Part shown: in pieces, positions 52,996-63,516 of the stretch
How positions within the stretch are numbered: the first letter of the stretch is position 1
How the letters are laid out: every line of letters starts with the position of its first letter
Origin: Barthelona sp. PCE
Lineage: Eukaryota > Metamonada: BaSk clade
Assembly (NCBI GenBank): GCA_040285745.1
Contig: JAUFOR010000003.1
Span: 1,488,001-1,552,000, forward strand
Length of the DNA: 64,000 nt
Reading direction: 5' to 3'
The notes under the pieces: generated by a model
The model's database searches: none
What the model was told of the DNA's origin: nothing
The model's input: the letters and a program-made list of their open reading frames with translations, nothing else
Translations under genes and position numbers: made by a program

Positions 52996-55900
52996 ATGCT
53001 TGCTATATTTAGTCTCCTTTGGAAGATCATTCTGGGGTACACAGTACTGTTCCAGCTACTTCCATTCACAGTGGGTTTCATCGTAACGCTTTTAGCAAAG
53101 TTCTTTGTGTCAAAGGATATCCGTATCCACATGATCGGTATATCGAAGATGGTGGCGCTCGTATTTAAGCGTGCTGGACTCTCATTTTACATAGATAAGA
53201 TGAATTATAGATTGCCAATCTTCTCTTTGTTTTCAGTACGACCCAACATCACAGGCGTCACTTTAGATCGCCTTCGCATCCGCATAAATAGCAAATATTT
53301 TGAGAATATGGTTCAAGAAACTGCATCTCCTGAAAGCATAATACCCGTTTGCTTAAATAAGGTCTTTGAGGACCTATACGCAAACAAAACGGTGCAGTTC
53401 CTGGGCAAATTCCTGTCAAATCTAAACGTAGACATCAGGCGTATAGATCTTATACTCGACAGCCCTAAGAAAAAACGAATAGGTGTTGTTCTGAGTGATA
53501 TATCATGTAAGGTGTCGTGGTCGTTCACGGAGGACGTGTTTGAGTGCAGCGTGAAGTGCGGATGCAATGCCAGCGTTCTTCCATCGTGTCTCAGTGTACG
53601 TGGTTTTGAGAGCACCATCACATTCTCAGCTCCTTATAGGGGATCATCGACGCTGCTTAAGGTTCAGTCTCGTATTGACGACATGCTCCTCGTTCACAAC
53701 GAAGCGTTCAACACTTGTATAGACTCGCTCACATACTTTTTATCGAAAATCCCACCCTCGGTCGACTCTGGTGGCCACGTCTTCTCCTCGCTGCTGTCTA
53801 CGTGTGTCGTGCTGGAGGTCAACACTGTGATGGCAATCCATTTCCTGGAGGACGGGTCTTGGGTCGAACTCAGCTTCCACATCCCCATAGCACGGGTCAC
53901 CGGTTTCAATACAATGCTCGTCTCATGCACAGACATTGTGGTGTACTCTTCAACGCTGAAGGAACAACCCATACACATCAATTCAGTCGACGTGGCAGCC
54001 ACCTCATGTATTGGCCCCTCCGATTTTGACAACATCGACGTATTCGTTGGAAAGATCGCCCTTGCTGCGCGCAACGTGGACGTTTTGGTATACGAGCGCT
54101 GCATCACTAGTCTTTCGGCACTTATAGAACGAATGGTTATTCACAGCGCCGAACCCGTTCCCAGCGTCACTGCGCCCATTATTCAGCTGCAGGAGGCAAT
54201 GTCGCGCGAGGAATCGGTGGCAAGAGGCAGCGAGGCAACCACAGAATTCCACAGTGCACAGGGTCTGAGCGATTCGACGGCATCCGTCTCTCGTCAGACA
54301 GAGGTTAAACACCGATCCATCTCCCGAGCACCAGCAGTGTTTCTGGGGCTGGACGTCGCCGGTATTGACATACGCCTAACCCTCGATGATACAGAGGACA
54401 CGCTCCAGGTTGTTTGCAACAACATATCATCATCTAAGCACAATGCCATTACTTGTGGTGAGTTCATTATATATCAGTACCATGAGTCCAACTGTGTCTC
54501 TGGGCACTCGGTTGCAGTGTACAACACCCGCGTGGAGTTTGTCAACGAGTCACTTATGATCGTGAAGGTTGATGATGACGACAACTACGTCAGCCACGAT
54601 ACAAAGGGCGATCCTTTCGGGCTACCGCTCACTATTACGTCTGAAACCTGCCGTATACAGACAGGTTCAGCGCACGCTATCGCCACTTTTGAGTTTTTTG
54701 AGCAATTTTTCGCAGACATTATGGATCTACGCAGTCATTTGCCGAGCGAACCTTCGCCTGCCATGCTGTTTGACTTTGACGTGCCGTTCCAATGGTCAGT
54801 CAATCTTCTGACGATGGGGCTTACACTCACCGAACGCACTTTTTTCTTCTTGTCGCTCACAGACGCACGCCTGTTTGCGCGAAAGAAGCTGCCGCTAGCC
54901 AAGTCATTTCTCAAGACTATCAAGCGAGAGTACGTGTCATCAGACACATGGCACAGTTTCCTTGATGCGAAAAGAGCCACTATTCAACTTTTTGATGTCG
55001 ATACTCCTCTCATCGAAGCTTCAGACTTTGCATTTGGTATGGGCAATGAGCCTGATGCTTATCTAAACACACTCTTCATCGTTTCTGACATGCTGACGAT
55101 ATGCCAGACGTTTGATGTAAGGTTCGGTGACCACCTCGCCGACCTAACGCTGACAATCAATCTACTTCTGCGATACTTCAAGCCATACGTAGACGAGTGC
55201 CCAGCAATGCCAATGGAGGTTCTTGCCAACAAATTGAGCTTTCAACTCCGCGGAGATCCTCTGGACGGGTTTGTTGCGCTCCGACACCAGCGTGGTGCTT
55301 CTTACATCGAACAGTGCCTGCTCAGGCATGACATGCTTGAACGTCGTTTCCTATCCCAACTCAATAAGGAGTGCCTTGAGGATCTCACTGATTTTGAACT
55401 GGAAGATCTTGATGCGCTGCACATGTCTCTTTATTCGCAAGACTTCCCGCTGCTATCGGCGGCGATGTCACAGCCACCTATTCAGGAGGAGGCACTTTCG
55501 TGGAACGCTATTGAGTTTGCAATGGACAACGTGAGATGGTCATCAGTCATAAATGATTGGATGTTTGATGCAGATGCAGTTCGAAACTGGGTTCGTGCGA
55601 GAGATACTTCATTCCAACATGTTGAATGGAACGCCATTCTCCCTTTCAGGTGTGTCTTGTCGGCCACCACGTTCTCCATGCAGGTGTATAACACCCCACA
55701 CATCGCCCGCATTAGCAACCTCATTTTCAGCGGTGTTTTTTGTGTTTGCGATCAAAAGGTTCGGAAAATCCCTACCCAAGTTGTGCTGACACCAACAAGC
55801 ACCACAAAAAACATCGATCACCCAGCACACTTCCCCGGCATCAAACCTCCTCAGCCGATCCCAGGCGTTTTTGAAGAGCAAAAGGTGATGGTTGTTGATA

Positions 55901-58900
55901 GGACACCTGCCCCTGTACAAATGTTCTTTGATATGAACCTTTCTGGTACAAAAACCCGCGCATATTACTCACTGCAACATTCTGCGCTAATGACTGGTAT
56001 GAGCGAAGCGTTTGAGCGGTTTATTCCTCTCTCTACATATAATTCTCCCCCATTGGCCTGGTGGGACACACTCAGGTTCGGTATGCACGGCAACATAATG
56101 GCCGAGCTTCGCGACTTTGCTTTTTACTTGGCTGCGGTTGACAACGTTTTCAAAGAAGATTTAATACTTCGAGTTAAATCTGATAAGCTATATCTAAGTA
56201 ACTTTGGCACTCATGACGAAGATCTGAGCGGCGTCTCTCGCATTCTGTATGGAAAAAACGGGGAAGAGCCATTTGAGTGGATGACTGCTGATCGAAACGC
56301 CAACGCAAAATTCATGATTGGCCTCATCAATGCTGTTCTCCGTGTCACATCAAGTGACGAGCACAACGCTGCGTCGATTCCGTTCATGAGCGTCAATCTC
56401 AATATGCATTTCAAACCAAAGAACGCAACAGAGCTGGCTCGCTTCCGCTCGTTTCACATAATGAAATGGAATGATGACCAGACATATGAGGAGCTGCTCG
56501 GTATGAGCGACAAAGAGTATGCTGAGGACATGTATCGAATGTACCGAAGTGATGATTTTACGTTCGCAGTTGATCTTGACTTACATCCTGGAGACATGCC
56601 TATGACGTCACCTGGTGGTCCAATGGCCTCGCCCGAGATCGTAAACAGCCTCCCGACGGTGGTCTGCTCGTTAGATCAGATGGAATCCATCATGAAGTTG
56701 ATGACGGTCTTCCAGAAAATACCCGTTGTATGCTCTGCAATTCCAATGGCAAACAGGATCGTCCCACGCCCAAAGCTCCCCTTATATGACTTTGTGTTTG
56801 CGATGAAGCGTATCAAGTTTAGCGTTAACGCTCCCTTTTTGTGCGGCTGCATTTTTGACCCAGAAAACCCCGATAAGTACCTTGCATTCGCGATACAGGG
56901 CCTGCACTGCTCAATGCAGCTTCTTCAGGAGAGCAGACCGAACCCTAACGCGTTTAGCATCTTCAAGACCAATTACTACAATATTCAGGATCCTGGAGTT
57001 CTTGTTTACATTGAGGGTGTCGACTTCCAGCTCACAAACGAGCGCGTATCATTTGATTATGACGACAATAACCAGCCCGTGAAACTAACCACAAGCGGAC
57101 TTTGTCGCGGTGTTCTTCGGGGAACACGTATCACAACGCAAGCGCTGGATAATTCTGGCAACGGATACGGAATTGCCTGGCCCGACTTTGAACCTGCTTA
57201 TGACCACGTCAACTGGACAGATCTCCAATCATACGTAACAACTGTCGACGATCTCGAGCTCGAAACGATGCTGCGTGCAATGACTGGCGAAACCGACAGT
57301 GGGAAGAACGCCTATGGCAAGAATCAACGAATCGTCAGTTCACTCGCAAAGCACAACGACCAACTCACACTCGACAGCATTCTTCACACTATTGACGATA
57401 TTGAGCAGAGTTACGCCGACGAAGACTACGATGATGACGTCTTGTCGCCTATCCCTCCTGCTTTCATTGATTCTGAGGAGAGATCTGAGAAATCATTGGA
57501 GCCTGCACAGCCTGATATTGGTGGCATACCAACGCCACCGCTGAATGCAGCCATCCCCGAGCCCGGCCTTCGCCCATACAAGTCCACGCTCTTCAAGCCT
57601 GTTGAGCCTCCGTCTCCTGAGTTGGAGCTTGAGCTCAATTTCATTGATGGTGAGTTTTACGATTTCGACAGGCCGGTTATAACGCGCATCACAGCGCTCG
57701 ATAACCGCGCGAACCTATCGATCCCTCGTTTCAGCGAAGATGAGTACCGCGATCAGTTCCTGTTCCCCGCCAACTCATTTGGCGTTGCGACACGCATAGA
57801 ATCCATGAGCTCACACCTGGAGCTCAGCAAGGGATCCTCTGAAACGCTCATGGACTGGCTGAAGCCCTTTTTGATATTTATTCCCCCTTATCGAAACCTT
57901 TGCTCTGAAGTCTTTGGAAAAGAGTCTGAGAAGAGTACCGATATCGACATAAATGAGCTGAGTGGGTCTTGCAGCGTGATATCAAACAGCATAAAGGGCA
58001 GCGACGTTGCAAACTCTGCGGTTTTCATAAAGCTCGACGATTTCCAGATCAACATAGAAGCTGATTCCTCTGACGCTTTCATACTCACGCACAGCGATCC
58101 TTTTATCTATTGTATGATCTCTGAGGCGCCAATGGCGTCGTTAGAGCTGCTTCCATGGGCCTCGCTCACAAAGCAGCTCATGAGACAGTTGGAGTTCGAG
58201 CTCGACTGCCCTGTTGTCGTTGACGAACACATGCTCCCTACACGAGTCAAGGAGACATTTGCTCGCCGTGGGGTAAAGATGCCCCTGTTGGAGCTACAAT
58301 TGAAACAGTACGCGTGCAACAGGAAGAGAGTTGATGTTCTAAAATGTTCCGTTCCAAATCTTTCAAGAGTTCTCAAGTTTTCAACCTCCAAACACGTCAT
58401 CAGCGGCATGTCCGGCATGGTTGTGCCCAACTTGAAAATCTACACAGGACCTAAAGTCAGCTCACGCGTTTTCATTACAGATGAGTTCCCAAATATCATC
58501 AGATGCATCAGTTCTCCCGCAAACTTGCTCTATTACTCACAGTTGCAGTATTCTCGTATTGGTTGGCGACTCCCATTCGAGTCGCACGCCTCATTCCTAT
58601 CAGGTGATGACACAACGCTGGCAAGTCAAGTCGGCTCGGCGCAGGCCACCCACCTGCTCAACTTCGTTGCCAGGCTCAAGAACAAGACATCAGCTCTCAA
58701 GCCCTTCGACGCATACTTCATAGTGCCGACCATTTCGCTGAAGCTGGATGACAGTGAGTATCGTTTAGCGTATGATTGTATCATACAGGCGTTCGCGTCA
58801 AACCCACCGCTCGTGACGCACCTGGACATCGCGTTTCTGACGAGGAAAGAGAAAATTGAACTTCTGAAGAAGGTGTGTGATCGACAGAGTATAGACCAGC

Positions 58901-60180
58901 TCGACGCACGAATTGAGACAGTGGATATCCTCATTACCGAGCTCAACTCCATCGTTGATGGGTCATTCGACCCCGATAGGCCACGTTCGCTCGAAAAAAC
59001 AGAAGAGGAGCTCAATATGCTGATGATTGAGAAAGAAGCAATATCAGCTGTCCTCTGCGAAAGAGAGCGCATCAGGCGGCTGGAAAGGGGCGAAAAGATG
59101 CCAGGAACGGGTATTTTCACAATGTTTATTGACAGCGTTGGCGTAAGTCTTACTCAAGGCACGGATATGTTTCTCGACTCGAAGTTGACGCATTTACACT
59201 TCGAACTCGAGCAGTTAGGATCCTCCTCGCTGTCCACGCTGCAGATAGGCGATTTACAAGTGTATAACCCGTTGATCAACGATCCGTACCTCGTTGTCGT
59301 CCGTCCCAACTACACGGCTGCTGTGGACGCATCACACCGCGTCATCACATACGACTCGCCATCACTGGGCACGGGCAAGCTGTCGAAACAGCTGACTCTT
59401 GATCTGTTTGATGCGCCCGTTGTTGTCACTGATACTACCGCCGAATCTACGTCGGACGTCACGGTCATCAACGAAGCGTGCATCAGGCTTTACTTCGAGG
59501 TCAAACCGCCGTTGGTTGGCGTCCCCATCATCGACCATGTAGAGTTGAGCTTGTCCCCAATGATCATACAGATTTCATCAATGTTCCTCGACTCGCTCAA
59601 CGAGTTCTTCAAGACAAACAGCTCTGGTAGGATGACCGACATCATTGACTCTGATCCAGAGCTGACTCGCATCATGTCCGCGAGCACAATAGGCACCCCG
59701 AAGAGAGAAAGCCATGCAATGAGCGAAGTGGATATGTTTTCTCCGTTTGCACTTGCACAAACGCCCTCGGAGTCGGTCCAGTCGAATGGATCAAGCAAAT
59801 TCCACATTACATACTTCAAAGTTTCGGTTGTTGACGTGGTTATAAGCTATAAGAAGGTGAAGGGCCAAGACAATGGTGCTAGGTATTTTACTGATTTTGA
59901 GGACATAGCGGTCCAAATTAATGAGCTTATTATTGACAACACCACTATTACGTGGCAAAAAATTTACGAAAGACTGGAGAAACACTTTGTACGAAGTGTC
60001 CTCCTTCAGGTGGCTCCACAGTTCTCAGTGCAGAAGCTGAGCCGCGTCTGGCCATTCAGCCGACGCCGCAATGCTGAAACAACACCGCAGCAGCCACAGA
60101 CATCCAGAAGAGAGTCCGCTATGCAGCAGCTCCGCCGAACTGGCGGTATCTTTGGTCAGATCGCGCGTGACAGCCGTTAA
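52996..60180 (+). CDS. BLTP2/Hobbit/SABRE/FMP27-type bridge-like lipid transfer protein
   Basis: This 2394-residue protein begins with a membrane anchor (FSLLWKIILGYTVLFQLLPFTVGFIVTLL) and then chorein-like, beta-rich repeats. The GFWDK-type signature is present as SPPLAWWDTLRFGMHGNI (near residue 1010), diagnostic for the FMP27/Hobbit/SABRE family, which forms hydrophobic grooves that move lipids at ER-plasma membrane contacts. The late coiled segment around 1930-2030 (ERIRRLERGEK) and a basic tail (SRRRNAETTPQQPQTSRRES) fit the conserved C-terminus. Length is within the family range (about 2100-2700). Start: ATG 52996; an upstream ATG at 52991 is followed at once by TAA. A CCTTTTC element (52968-52974) precedes it. 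Its stop overlaps the next gene's stop. Confidence 0.85.
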   Translation: MLAIFSLLWKIILGYTVLFQLLPFTVGFIVTLLAKFFVSKDIRIHMIGISKMVALVFKRAGLSFYIDKMNYRLPIFSLFSVRPNITGVTLDRLRIRINSKYFENMVQETASPESIIPVCLNKVFEDLYANKTVQFLGKFLSNLNVDIRRIDLILDSPKKKRIGVVLSDISCKVSWSFTEDVFECSVKCGCNASVLPSCLSVRGFESTITFSAPYRGSSTLLKVQSRIDDMLLVHNEAFNTCIDSLTYFLSKIPPSVDSGGHVFSSLLSTCVVLEVNTVMAIHFLEDGSWVELSFHIPIARVTGFNTMLVSCTDIVVYSSTLKEQPIHINSVDVAATSCIGPSDFDNIDVFVGKIALAARNVDVLVYERCITSLSALIERMVIHSAEPVPSVTAPIIQLQEAMSREESVARGSEATTEFHSAQGLSDSTASVSRQTEVKHRSISRAPAVFLGLDVAGIDIRLTLDDTEDTLQVVCNNISSSKHNAITCGEFIIYQYHESNCVSGHSVAVYNTRVEFVNESLMIVKVDDDDNYVSHDTKGDPFGLPLTITSETCRIQTGSAHAIATFEFFEQFFADIMDLRSHLPSEPSPAMLFDFDVPFQWSVNLLTMGLTLTERTFFFLSLTDARLFARKKLPLAKSFLKTIKREYVSSDTWHSFLDAKRATIQLFDVDTPLIEASDFAFGMGNEPDAYLNTLFIVSDMLTICQTFDVRFGDHLADLTLTINLLLRYFKPYVDECPAMPMEVLANKLSFQLRGDPLDGFVALRHQRGASYIEQCLLRHDMLERRFLSQLNKECLEDLTDFELEDLDALHMSLYSQDFPLLSAAMSQPPIQEEALSWNAIEFAMDNVRWSSVINDWMFDADAVRNWVRARDTSFQHVEWNAILPFRCVLSATTFSMQVYNTPHIARISNLIFSGVFCVCDQKVRKIPTQVVLTPTSTTKNIDHPAHFPGIKPPQPIPGVFEEQKVMVVDRTPAPVQMFFDMNLSGTKTRAYYSLQHSALMTGMSEAFERFIPLSTYNSPPLAWWDTLRFGMHGNIMAELRDFAFYLAAVDNVFKEDLILRVKSDKLYLSNFGTHDEDLSGVSRILYGKNGEEPFEWMTADRNANAKFMIGLINAVLRVTSSDEHNAASIPFMSVNLNMHFKPKNATELARFRSFHIMKWNDDQTYEELLGMSDKEYAEDMYRMYRSDDFTFAVDLDLHPGDMPMTSPGGPMASPEIVNSLPTVVCSLDQMESIMKLMTVFQKIPVVCSAIPMANRIVPRPKLPLYDFVFAMKRIKFSVNAPFLCGCIFDPENPDKYLAFAIQGLHCSMQLLQESRPNPNAFSIFKTNYYNIQDPGVLVYIEGVDFQLTNERVSFDYDDNNQPVKLTTSGLCRGVLRGTRITTQALDNSGNGYGIAWPDFEPAYDHVNWTDLQSYVTTVDDLELETMLRAMTGETDSGKNAYGKNQRIVSSLAKHNDQLTLDSILHTIDDIEQSYADEDYDDDVLSPIPPAFIDSEERSEKSLEPAQPDIGGIPTPPLNAAIPEPGLRPYKSTLFKPVEPPSPELELELNFIDGEFYDFDRPVITRITALDNRANLSIPRFSEDEYRDQFLFPANSFGVATRIESMSSHLELSKGSSETLMDWLKPFLIFIPPYRNLCSEVFGKESEKSTDIDINELSGSCSVISNSIKGSDVANSAVFIKLDDFQINIEADSSDAFILTHSDPFIYCMISEAPMASLELLPWASLTKQLMRQLEFELDCPVVVDEHMLPTRVKETFARRGVKMPLLELQLKQYACNRKRVDVLKCSVPNLSRVLKFSTSKHVISGMSGMVVPNLKIYTGPKVSSRVFITDEFPNIIRCISSPANLLYYSQLQYSRIGWRLPFESHASFLSGDDTTLASQVGSAQATHLLNFVARLKNKTSALKPFDAYFIVPTISLKLDDSEYRLAYDCIIQAFASNPPLVTHLDIAFLTRKEKIELLKKVCDRQSIDQLDARIETVDILITELNSIVDGSFDPDRPRSLEKTEEELNMLMIEKEAISAVLCERERIRRLERGEKMPGTGIFTMFIDSVGVSLTQGTDMFLDSKLTHLHFELEQLGSSSLSTLQIGDLQVYNPLINDPYLVVVRPNYTAAVDASHRVITYDSPSLGTGKLSKQLTLDLFDAPVVVTDTTAESTSDVTVINEACIRLYFEVKPPLVGVPIIDHVELSLSPMIIQISSMFLDSLNEFFKTNSSGRMTDIIDSDPELTRIMSASTIGTPKRESHAMSEVDMFSPFALAQTPSESVQSNGSSKFHITYFKVSVVDVVISYKKVKGQDNGARYFTDFEDIAVQINELIIDNTTITWQKIYERLEKHFVRSVLLQVAPQFSVQKLSRVWPFSRRRNAETTPQQPQTSRRESAMQQLRRTGGIFGQIARDSR

Positions 60181-60971
60181 ATGGTCTTTGGTACTGCTTG
60201 ACTGAACCTGGACAGCAATAAATCGATATCACTGGCGTGTTCAGCATGCGTTCTTGATTGATTGGAGTCTCTGTTTGCGCTATCCCGCCTCATCCTCGGG
60301 CTCCCGGGACTCAGGTGGGTCTGCAGTTCGAGATTGAATGGCACAGGGCTCACCCTCCGCGCAGTCGACGCTGCCACAATTGGAGTTGGGCTTATGCGCG
60401 GTATGGATGATGAGAGGATTTCCTCTGCTGACGACGATGTGTTGTGGAACATGAACTCCGAGCTGTCTATCGTATCAGGGGCGGCCACAGAAAGCGTGAG
60501 GGGTCGGATCGGAAACGACGGATCTGGAGCAAAAAATATTGGGGGAGTCTCAACGGGGCGCATGGACACGCTCATACATACCAAACAGTTTGAAAAACCG
60601 CATTCCCAAAGACGAAGCTGAGTATACCCTGGTTTCTGAGCGAAACAACTAAGATTGAACTCGCAAACACCGAGTCTCTCGTGTGAGCGGTACTCCCTGG
60701 CACGTCTAACCGAAATTCTTGTCTTCGTGTCACGAAGTTCCCGAGTTTCCGAATTTAGAGGACAATCTATAAGGAAAATAAACTCCTGGTTGTACTTTAT
60801 ACGGCACTTCTCAACGAGTCCTATCTCTGTAAACTTGTGGTTCTTCTTTTTTGGTGGCTTTATCTTAACAAATACAGGTACACCATCTGGAATTGTTGCT
60901 CCGAGTATTTCGTGCATAGTTATATGCACTTGGAATGTTACAAACTCCTTGTCACGTGAGAATATGCCCAT
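60177..60971 (-). CDS. NT-C2 domain protein
   Basis: Residues 1-150 of this 264-residue protein form an NT-C2 type beta-sandwich: FVTFQVHITMHEILGATIPDGVPVFVKIKPPKKKNHKFTE..., EFIFLIDCP, then LRISVRR..RSHERLGVCEFNLSCFA, and a C-strand with YTQLRLWEC. NT-C2 domains (EEIG1, EHBP1, plant CMS1) bind membranes or scaffold endocytic traffic. The rest is Ser/Pro/Thr-rich and likely disordered with phosphosites (PRISPTPIV, LSPGSPRMRR). An open frame continues upstream to 61247 and overlaps the OST48 5' end, but ATG 60971 starts the domain cleanly. Confidence 0.75.
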   Translation of the reverse strand: MGIFSRDKEFVTFQVHITMHEILGATIPDGVPVFVKIKPPKKKNHKFTEIGLVEKCRIKYNQEFIFLIDCPLNSETRELRDTKTRISVRRAREYRSHERLGVCEFNLSCFAQKPGYTQLRLWECGFSNCLVCMSVSMRPVETPPIFFAPDPSFPIRPLTLSVAAPDTIDSSEFMFHNTSSSAEEILSSSIPRISPTPIVAASTARRVSPVPFNLELQTHLSPGSPRMRRDSANRDSNQSRTHAEHASDIDLLLSRFSQAVPKTI

Positions 60972-61104
60972 AAAAAGAAAAAATATGAAATACAAGTTTT
61001 GATAACAGAAAACCCTGTCATGTGGGAAAATTACGAGGGATGGAGCGCGTGAGCATATAAAATGTGATGTTTGTCCAATGCATTTACATATCTCACCCAT
61101 ACCT
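60972..61104. promoter_or_regulatory. divergent promoter, NT-C2 protein / OST48
   Basis: 133 bp between the two starts. A GCATATAAAATG TATA-like sequence at about 61052 lies 50 bp before the OST48 start. No CCTTTTC on the OST48 side. Confidence 0.35.
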
Positions 61105-62349
61105 ATGCATCGCTTTATTCTTGTGACACTTGCTCTGCTTGCAGTGGCAGTGTGTTCTGCGCCATATCTTAACCAAAAGGTGCTATGTGTAACAGAAGAC
61201 GAATTTACTCTGAAAGAATATCTTGCTGAATTCGATAAGTACGACATTACTGTATCTTTGCCCGAGGACGTCTCTGATCTGTACAGTTACTCACATGTTC
61301 TTTTATTGGCTAACGATGCTGATAGTTTCGGTTCTTACTCTGTTGAGGATTTTGTCAAGTTTTTCGATAAGGGTGGTAACCTCATGATTGCAGGTGGCGA
61401 AGAGACCAGTGATTTCATCTTTGATCTCGCCAACGAATTAGGTGTTCAGATGAGCACTTCAATTATTTCCAGCCCTAACTACTTTGCTGGAAATTTCGAT
61501 GATGATGACATGCCCGAGAAGACATGGGTCGTCGCCCAGCCTGAGGATGTCTTTGCATTCCCCGTTGGTCTCACAGACACTGTTCAACTACCTTTTCTCC
61601 ATTACGGTTCTGGTTTCTTCGTTGAAGACAACCGTATCAACCTCGTCATCCCCCCTGAGGGTTCCATCGACGTTGAGGAGGAAGACGAAGTCGACTCTCT
61701 TATGGTTGCATTTCAGGGTCGTAACAGCGCTCGTCTCGTTCTTATTGGCTCTCAAAAGGTCCTCACTGATAACATCTACAACGCTGAGGTCCGCGAGACT
61801 GCCACTGATATGAACAAGATGCGCCCCTGGGCCGGTAACAGCAACAAGTACTACACTGTGCAAATTACAAAGTGGCTCTTACACGAGGTTGGTGTCGTTC
61901 AAATGAACGGAAAGCCCGTTTACGACGAGCGCGTGTACATTGTCGGTGAGGAGATGGACTATACCGTCAATATGCGCACATGGAACGATGCAAAGAACGA
62001 GTGGGAGCCCATCTGCCTAAGCGACATGCAGTTAAGCATCAGAATGGTTGATCCATTCATCAGGAAGACCATGACATGCAAGGGTGGCGCACATAACCTC
62101 GTGACTAAGTTGCCTGATCGTTATGGTGTATTTACCATGGAGGTTGATTACGAACATGTCGGTCTGACAAACGTCCGCCACACAGACGAGGTAGTTATCC
62201 GCTCCCTGCCCCACACCCACTTTATGCGTTTCATTAAGGTCGCCTACCCATACTATGCCGTTGTTATTGCGTGCATGATTGCGGTTATTTGCGTCTTCTG
62301 CCTAACATTGGGTCATTTACAGACTGAGAAGAAGAAGAAGGTAGAGTAA
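61105..62349 (+). CDS. OST48: OST48/WBP1 subunit of oligosaccharyltransferase
   Basis: This 414-residue protein is the OST48 (DDOST/Wbp1) subunit of the ER N-glycosyltransferase. It has a signal peptide (MHRFILVTLALLAVAVCSA), KVLCVTEDEFTLKEY, YSYSHVLLLANDADSFGSYSVEDFVKFFDKGGNLMIAG, a luminal domain, and a single C-terminal membrane anchor (YYAVVIACMIAVICVFCLTLG) with the cytoplasmic tail EKKKKVE. Length fits (yeast 430, human 456). An upstream in-frame ATG at 61078 would put nine residues before the signal peptide; 61105 is preferred. Its stop is 13 bp from the convergent Rab21-like gene. Confidence 0.95.
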   Translation: MHRFILVTLALLAVAVCSAPYLNQKVLCVTEDEFTLKEYLAEFDKYDITVSLPEDVSDLYSYSHVLLLANDADSFGSYSVEDFVKFFDKGGNLMIAGGEETSDFIFDLANELGVQMSTSIISSPNYFAGNFDDDDMPEKTWVVAQPEDVFAFPVGLTDTVQLPFLHYGSGFFVEDNRINLVIPPEGSIDVEEEDEVDSLMVAFQGRNSARLVLIGSQKVLTDNIYNAEVRETATDMNKMRPWAGNSNKYYTVQITKWLLHEVGVVQMNGKPVYDERVYIVGEEMDYTVNMRTWNDAKNEWEPICLSDMQLSIRMVDPFIRKTMTCKGGAHNLVTKLPDRYGVFTMEVDYEHVGLTNVRHTDEVVIRSLPHTHFMRFIKVAYPYYAVVIACMIAVICVFCLTLGHLQTEKKKKVE

Positions 62350-62362
62350 AATCGAGTGTTTA

Positions 62363-62923
62363 CTAGCAGCCACAGCCGGTGTCCGAGTCTTCCTCGTCGT
62401 CATCGATGATTTGAGCTGGATCATCTAGTTTGGGCGGTTGACTGGAGAGTTCCCGAGCGATATCTGTGAACACGCCAAGGACGTTGTCACCCGTCTTAGC
62501 TGATGTGAAATAGTGCTTCACGTTATTATTAACTGCATAGCTCTCACCGCTTACCCGGCGTTCCAGATCTGATTTGTTACCCACAATGCACATTGGCACG
62601 TTATTGGTGTTGCGTCTCAGCTCCTGTACCCACATGTCAACGCGTTCCAGACTTTGCTCGTCAGTGGTATCGTAGACCAACAGTGCATAATCTGCGTCTC
62701 TGTAATAGACGGAACTAAGGTGGCTGTATCGTTCTTGGCCGGCTGTGTCCCACACATTAATTGAGACACGCTTGTTATCGACCTGAATGGTCTTTGAGAG
62801 GAATGTAACAATAACGCTAGATTTCTCAAATTGATTAAAGGAATTGTAGACGAGGCGCTGCAGAATAGATGTTTTGCCGCATCGCTCAATGCCCAAAATG
62901 ATTACTTTGAAAGGTGCTTGCAT
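62363..62923 (-). CDS. RAB21: Rab21-like small GTPase
   Basis: This 186-residue Rab has G1 GIERCGKTS, switch WDTAGQE, NKSD and TSAK, and ends in a double-Cys prenylation tail (CGC). Text around the motifs (VYYRDADYALLVYDTTDE, CIVGNKSDLE, KHYFTSAK) is closest to Rab21/Rab5-group endosomal Rabs. The preceding region to 63115 is open but its earlier ATGs would add a meaningless extension; ATG 62923 is used. An acidic patch (IDDDEEDSDTG) precedes the prenylation site. It is divergent from a second Rab. Confidence 0.85.
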   Translation of the reverse strand: MQAPFKVIILGIERCGKTSILQRLVYNSFNQFEKSSVIVTFLSKTIQVDNKRVSINVWDTAGQERYSHLSSVYYRDADYALLVYDTTDEQSLERVDMWVQELRRNTNNVPMCIVGNKSDLERRVSGESYAVNNNVKHYFTSAKTGDNVLGVFTDIARELSSQPPKLDDPAQIIDDDEEDSDTGCGC

Positions 62924-63516
62924 AAATTTTGAAAAAAAATGTAAATGGTTGAGGTTTTCTTTGATGGCGTGGTTAAAAAGTGCTGAAAAAGTTATAGACA
63001 AGTCCGATGAGTGGAAATAACCCTGTGATGCCTGAGTAATGAAGGGAAAAACTCGATAACAATTGAAATGCTTCTCATTGTAAATCTTCTTGCTTAGTGG
63101 CGCTTTTAAAATCATTTACTCGTTGCTTAGCGTATATAAATATCAGAATGTCTTTGGTGCGAAAAAGAATTGTATTCAACTTAATAAACCAGTATGTTCT
63201 GAAGCTCTGCTGATATTAGTCGATATGAGCAGTATTTGGCCTTTAAGAACCACATGGATGAGCAAGATTGATTCAAACAATATGCAAAGGTTCAACAAAT
63301 ATTTTAGTTGAATTTTATGGTTCTAAAACTATTTTTGAGTTCAAATTTAAAGTTAAAAAGATGAGAAAAAAATACAAAAACACAGAACCTTTTTGATTGC
63401 AAAATTCTTCACTATTACCGTTTATATCAGAACATTATGTGGCATCACATCCTTCAAATGTCTCTTCTTTACACCAGTTAGTTGTTGATCTTGTTTATTC
63501 TTTCATTTACTTTTTC
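62924..63516. other. intergenic region, 593 bp, divergent Rab promoters
   Basis: Separates the Rab21-like (-) and Rab23-like (+) genes. AT-rich; a GTATATAAATA TATA-like element is at about 63132. A weak box C/D-like spacing at 63004-63035 was not accepted. Confidence 0.5.

Noticed and set aside
63004-63035. Possible box C/D snoRNA (CGATGAG ... CCTGAG)
   Set aside because: Box C does not match RTGATGA, there is no terminal stem, and the distance is too short.
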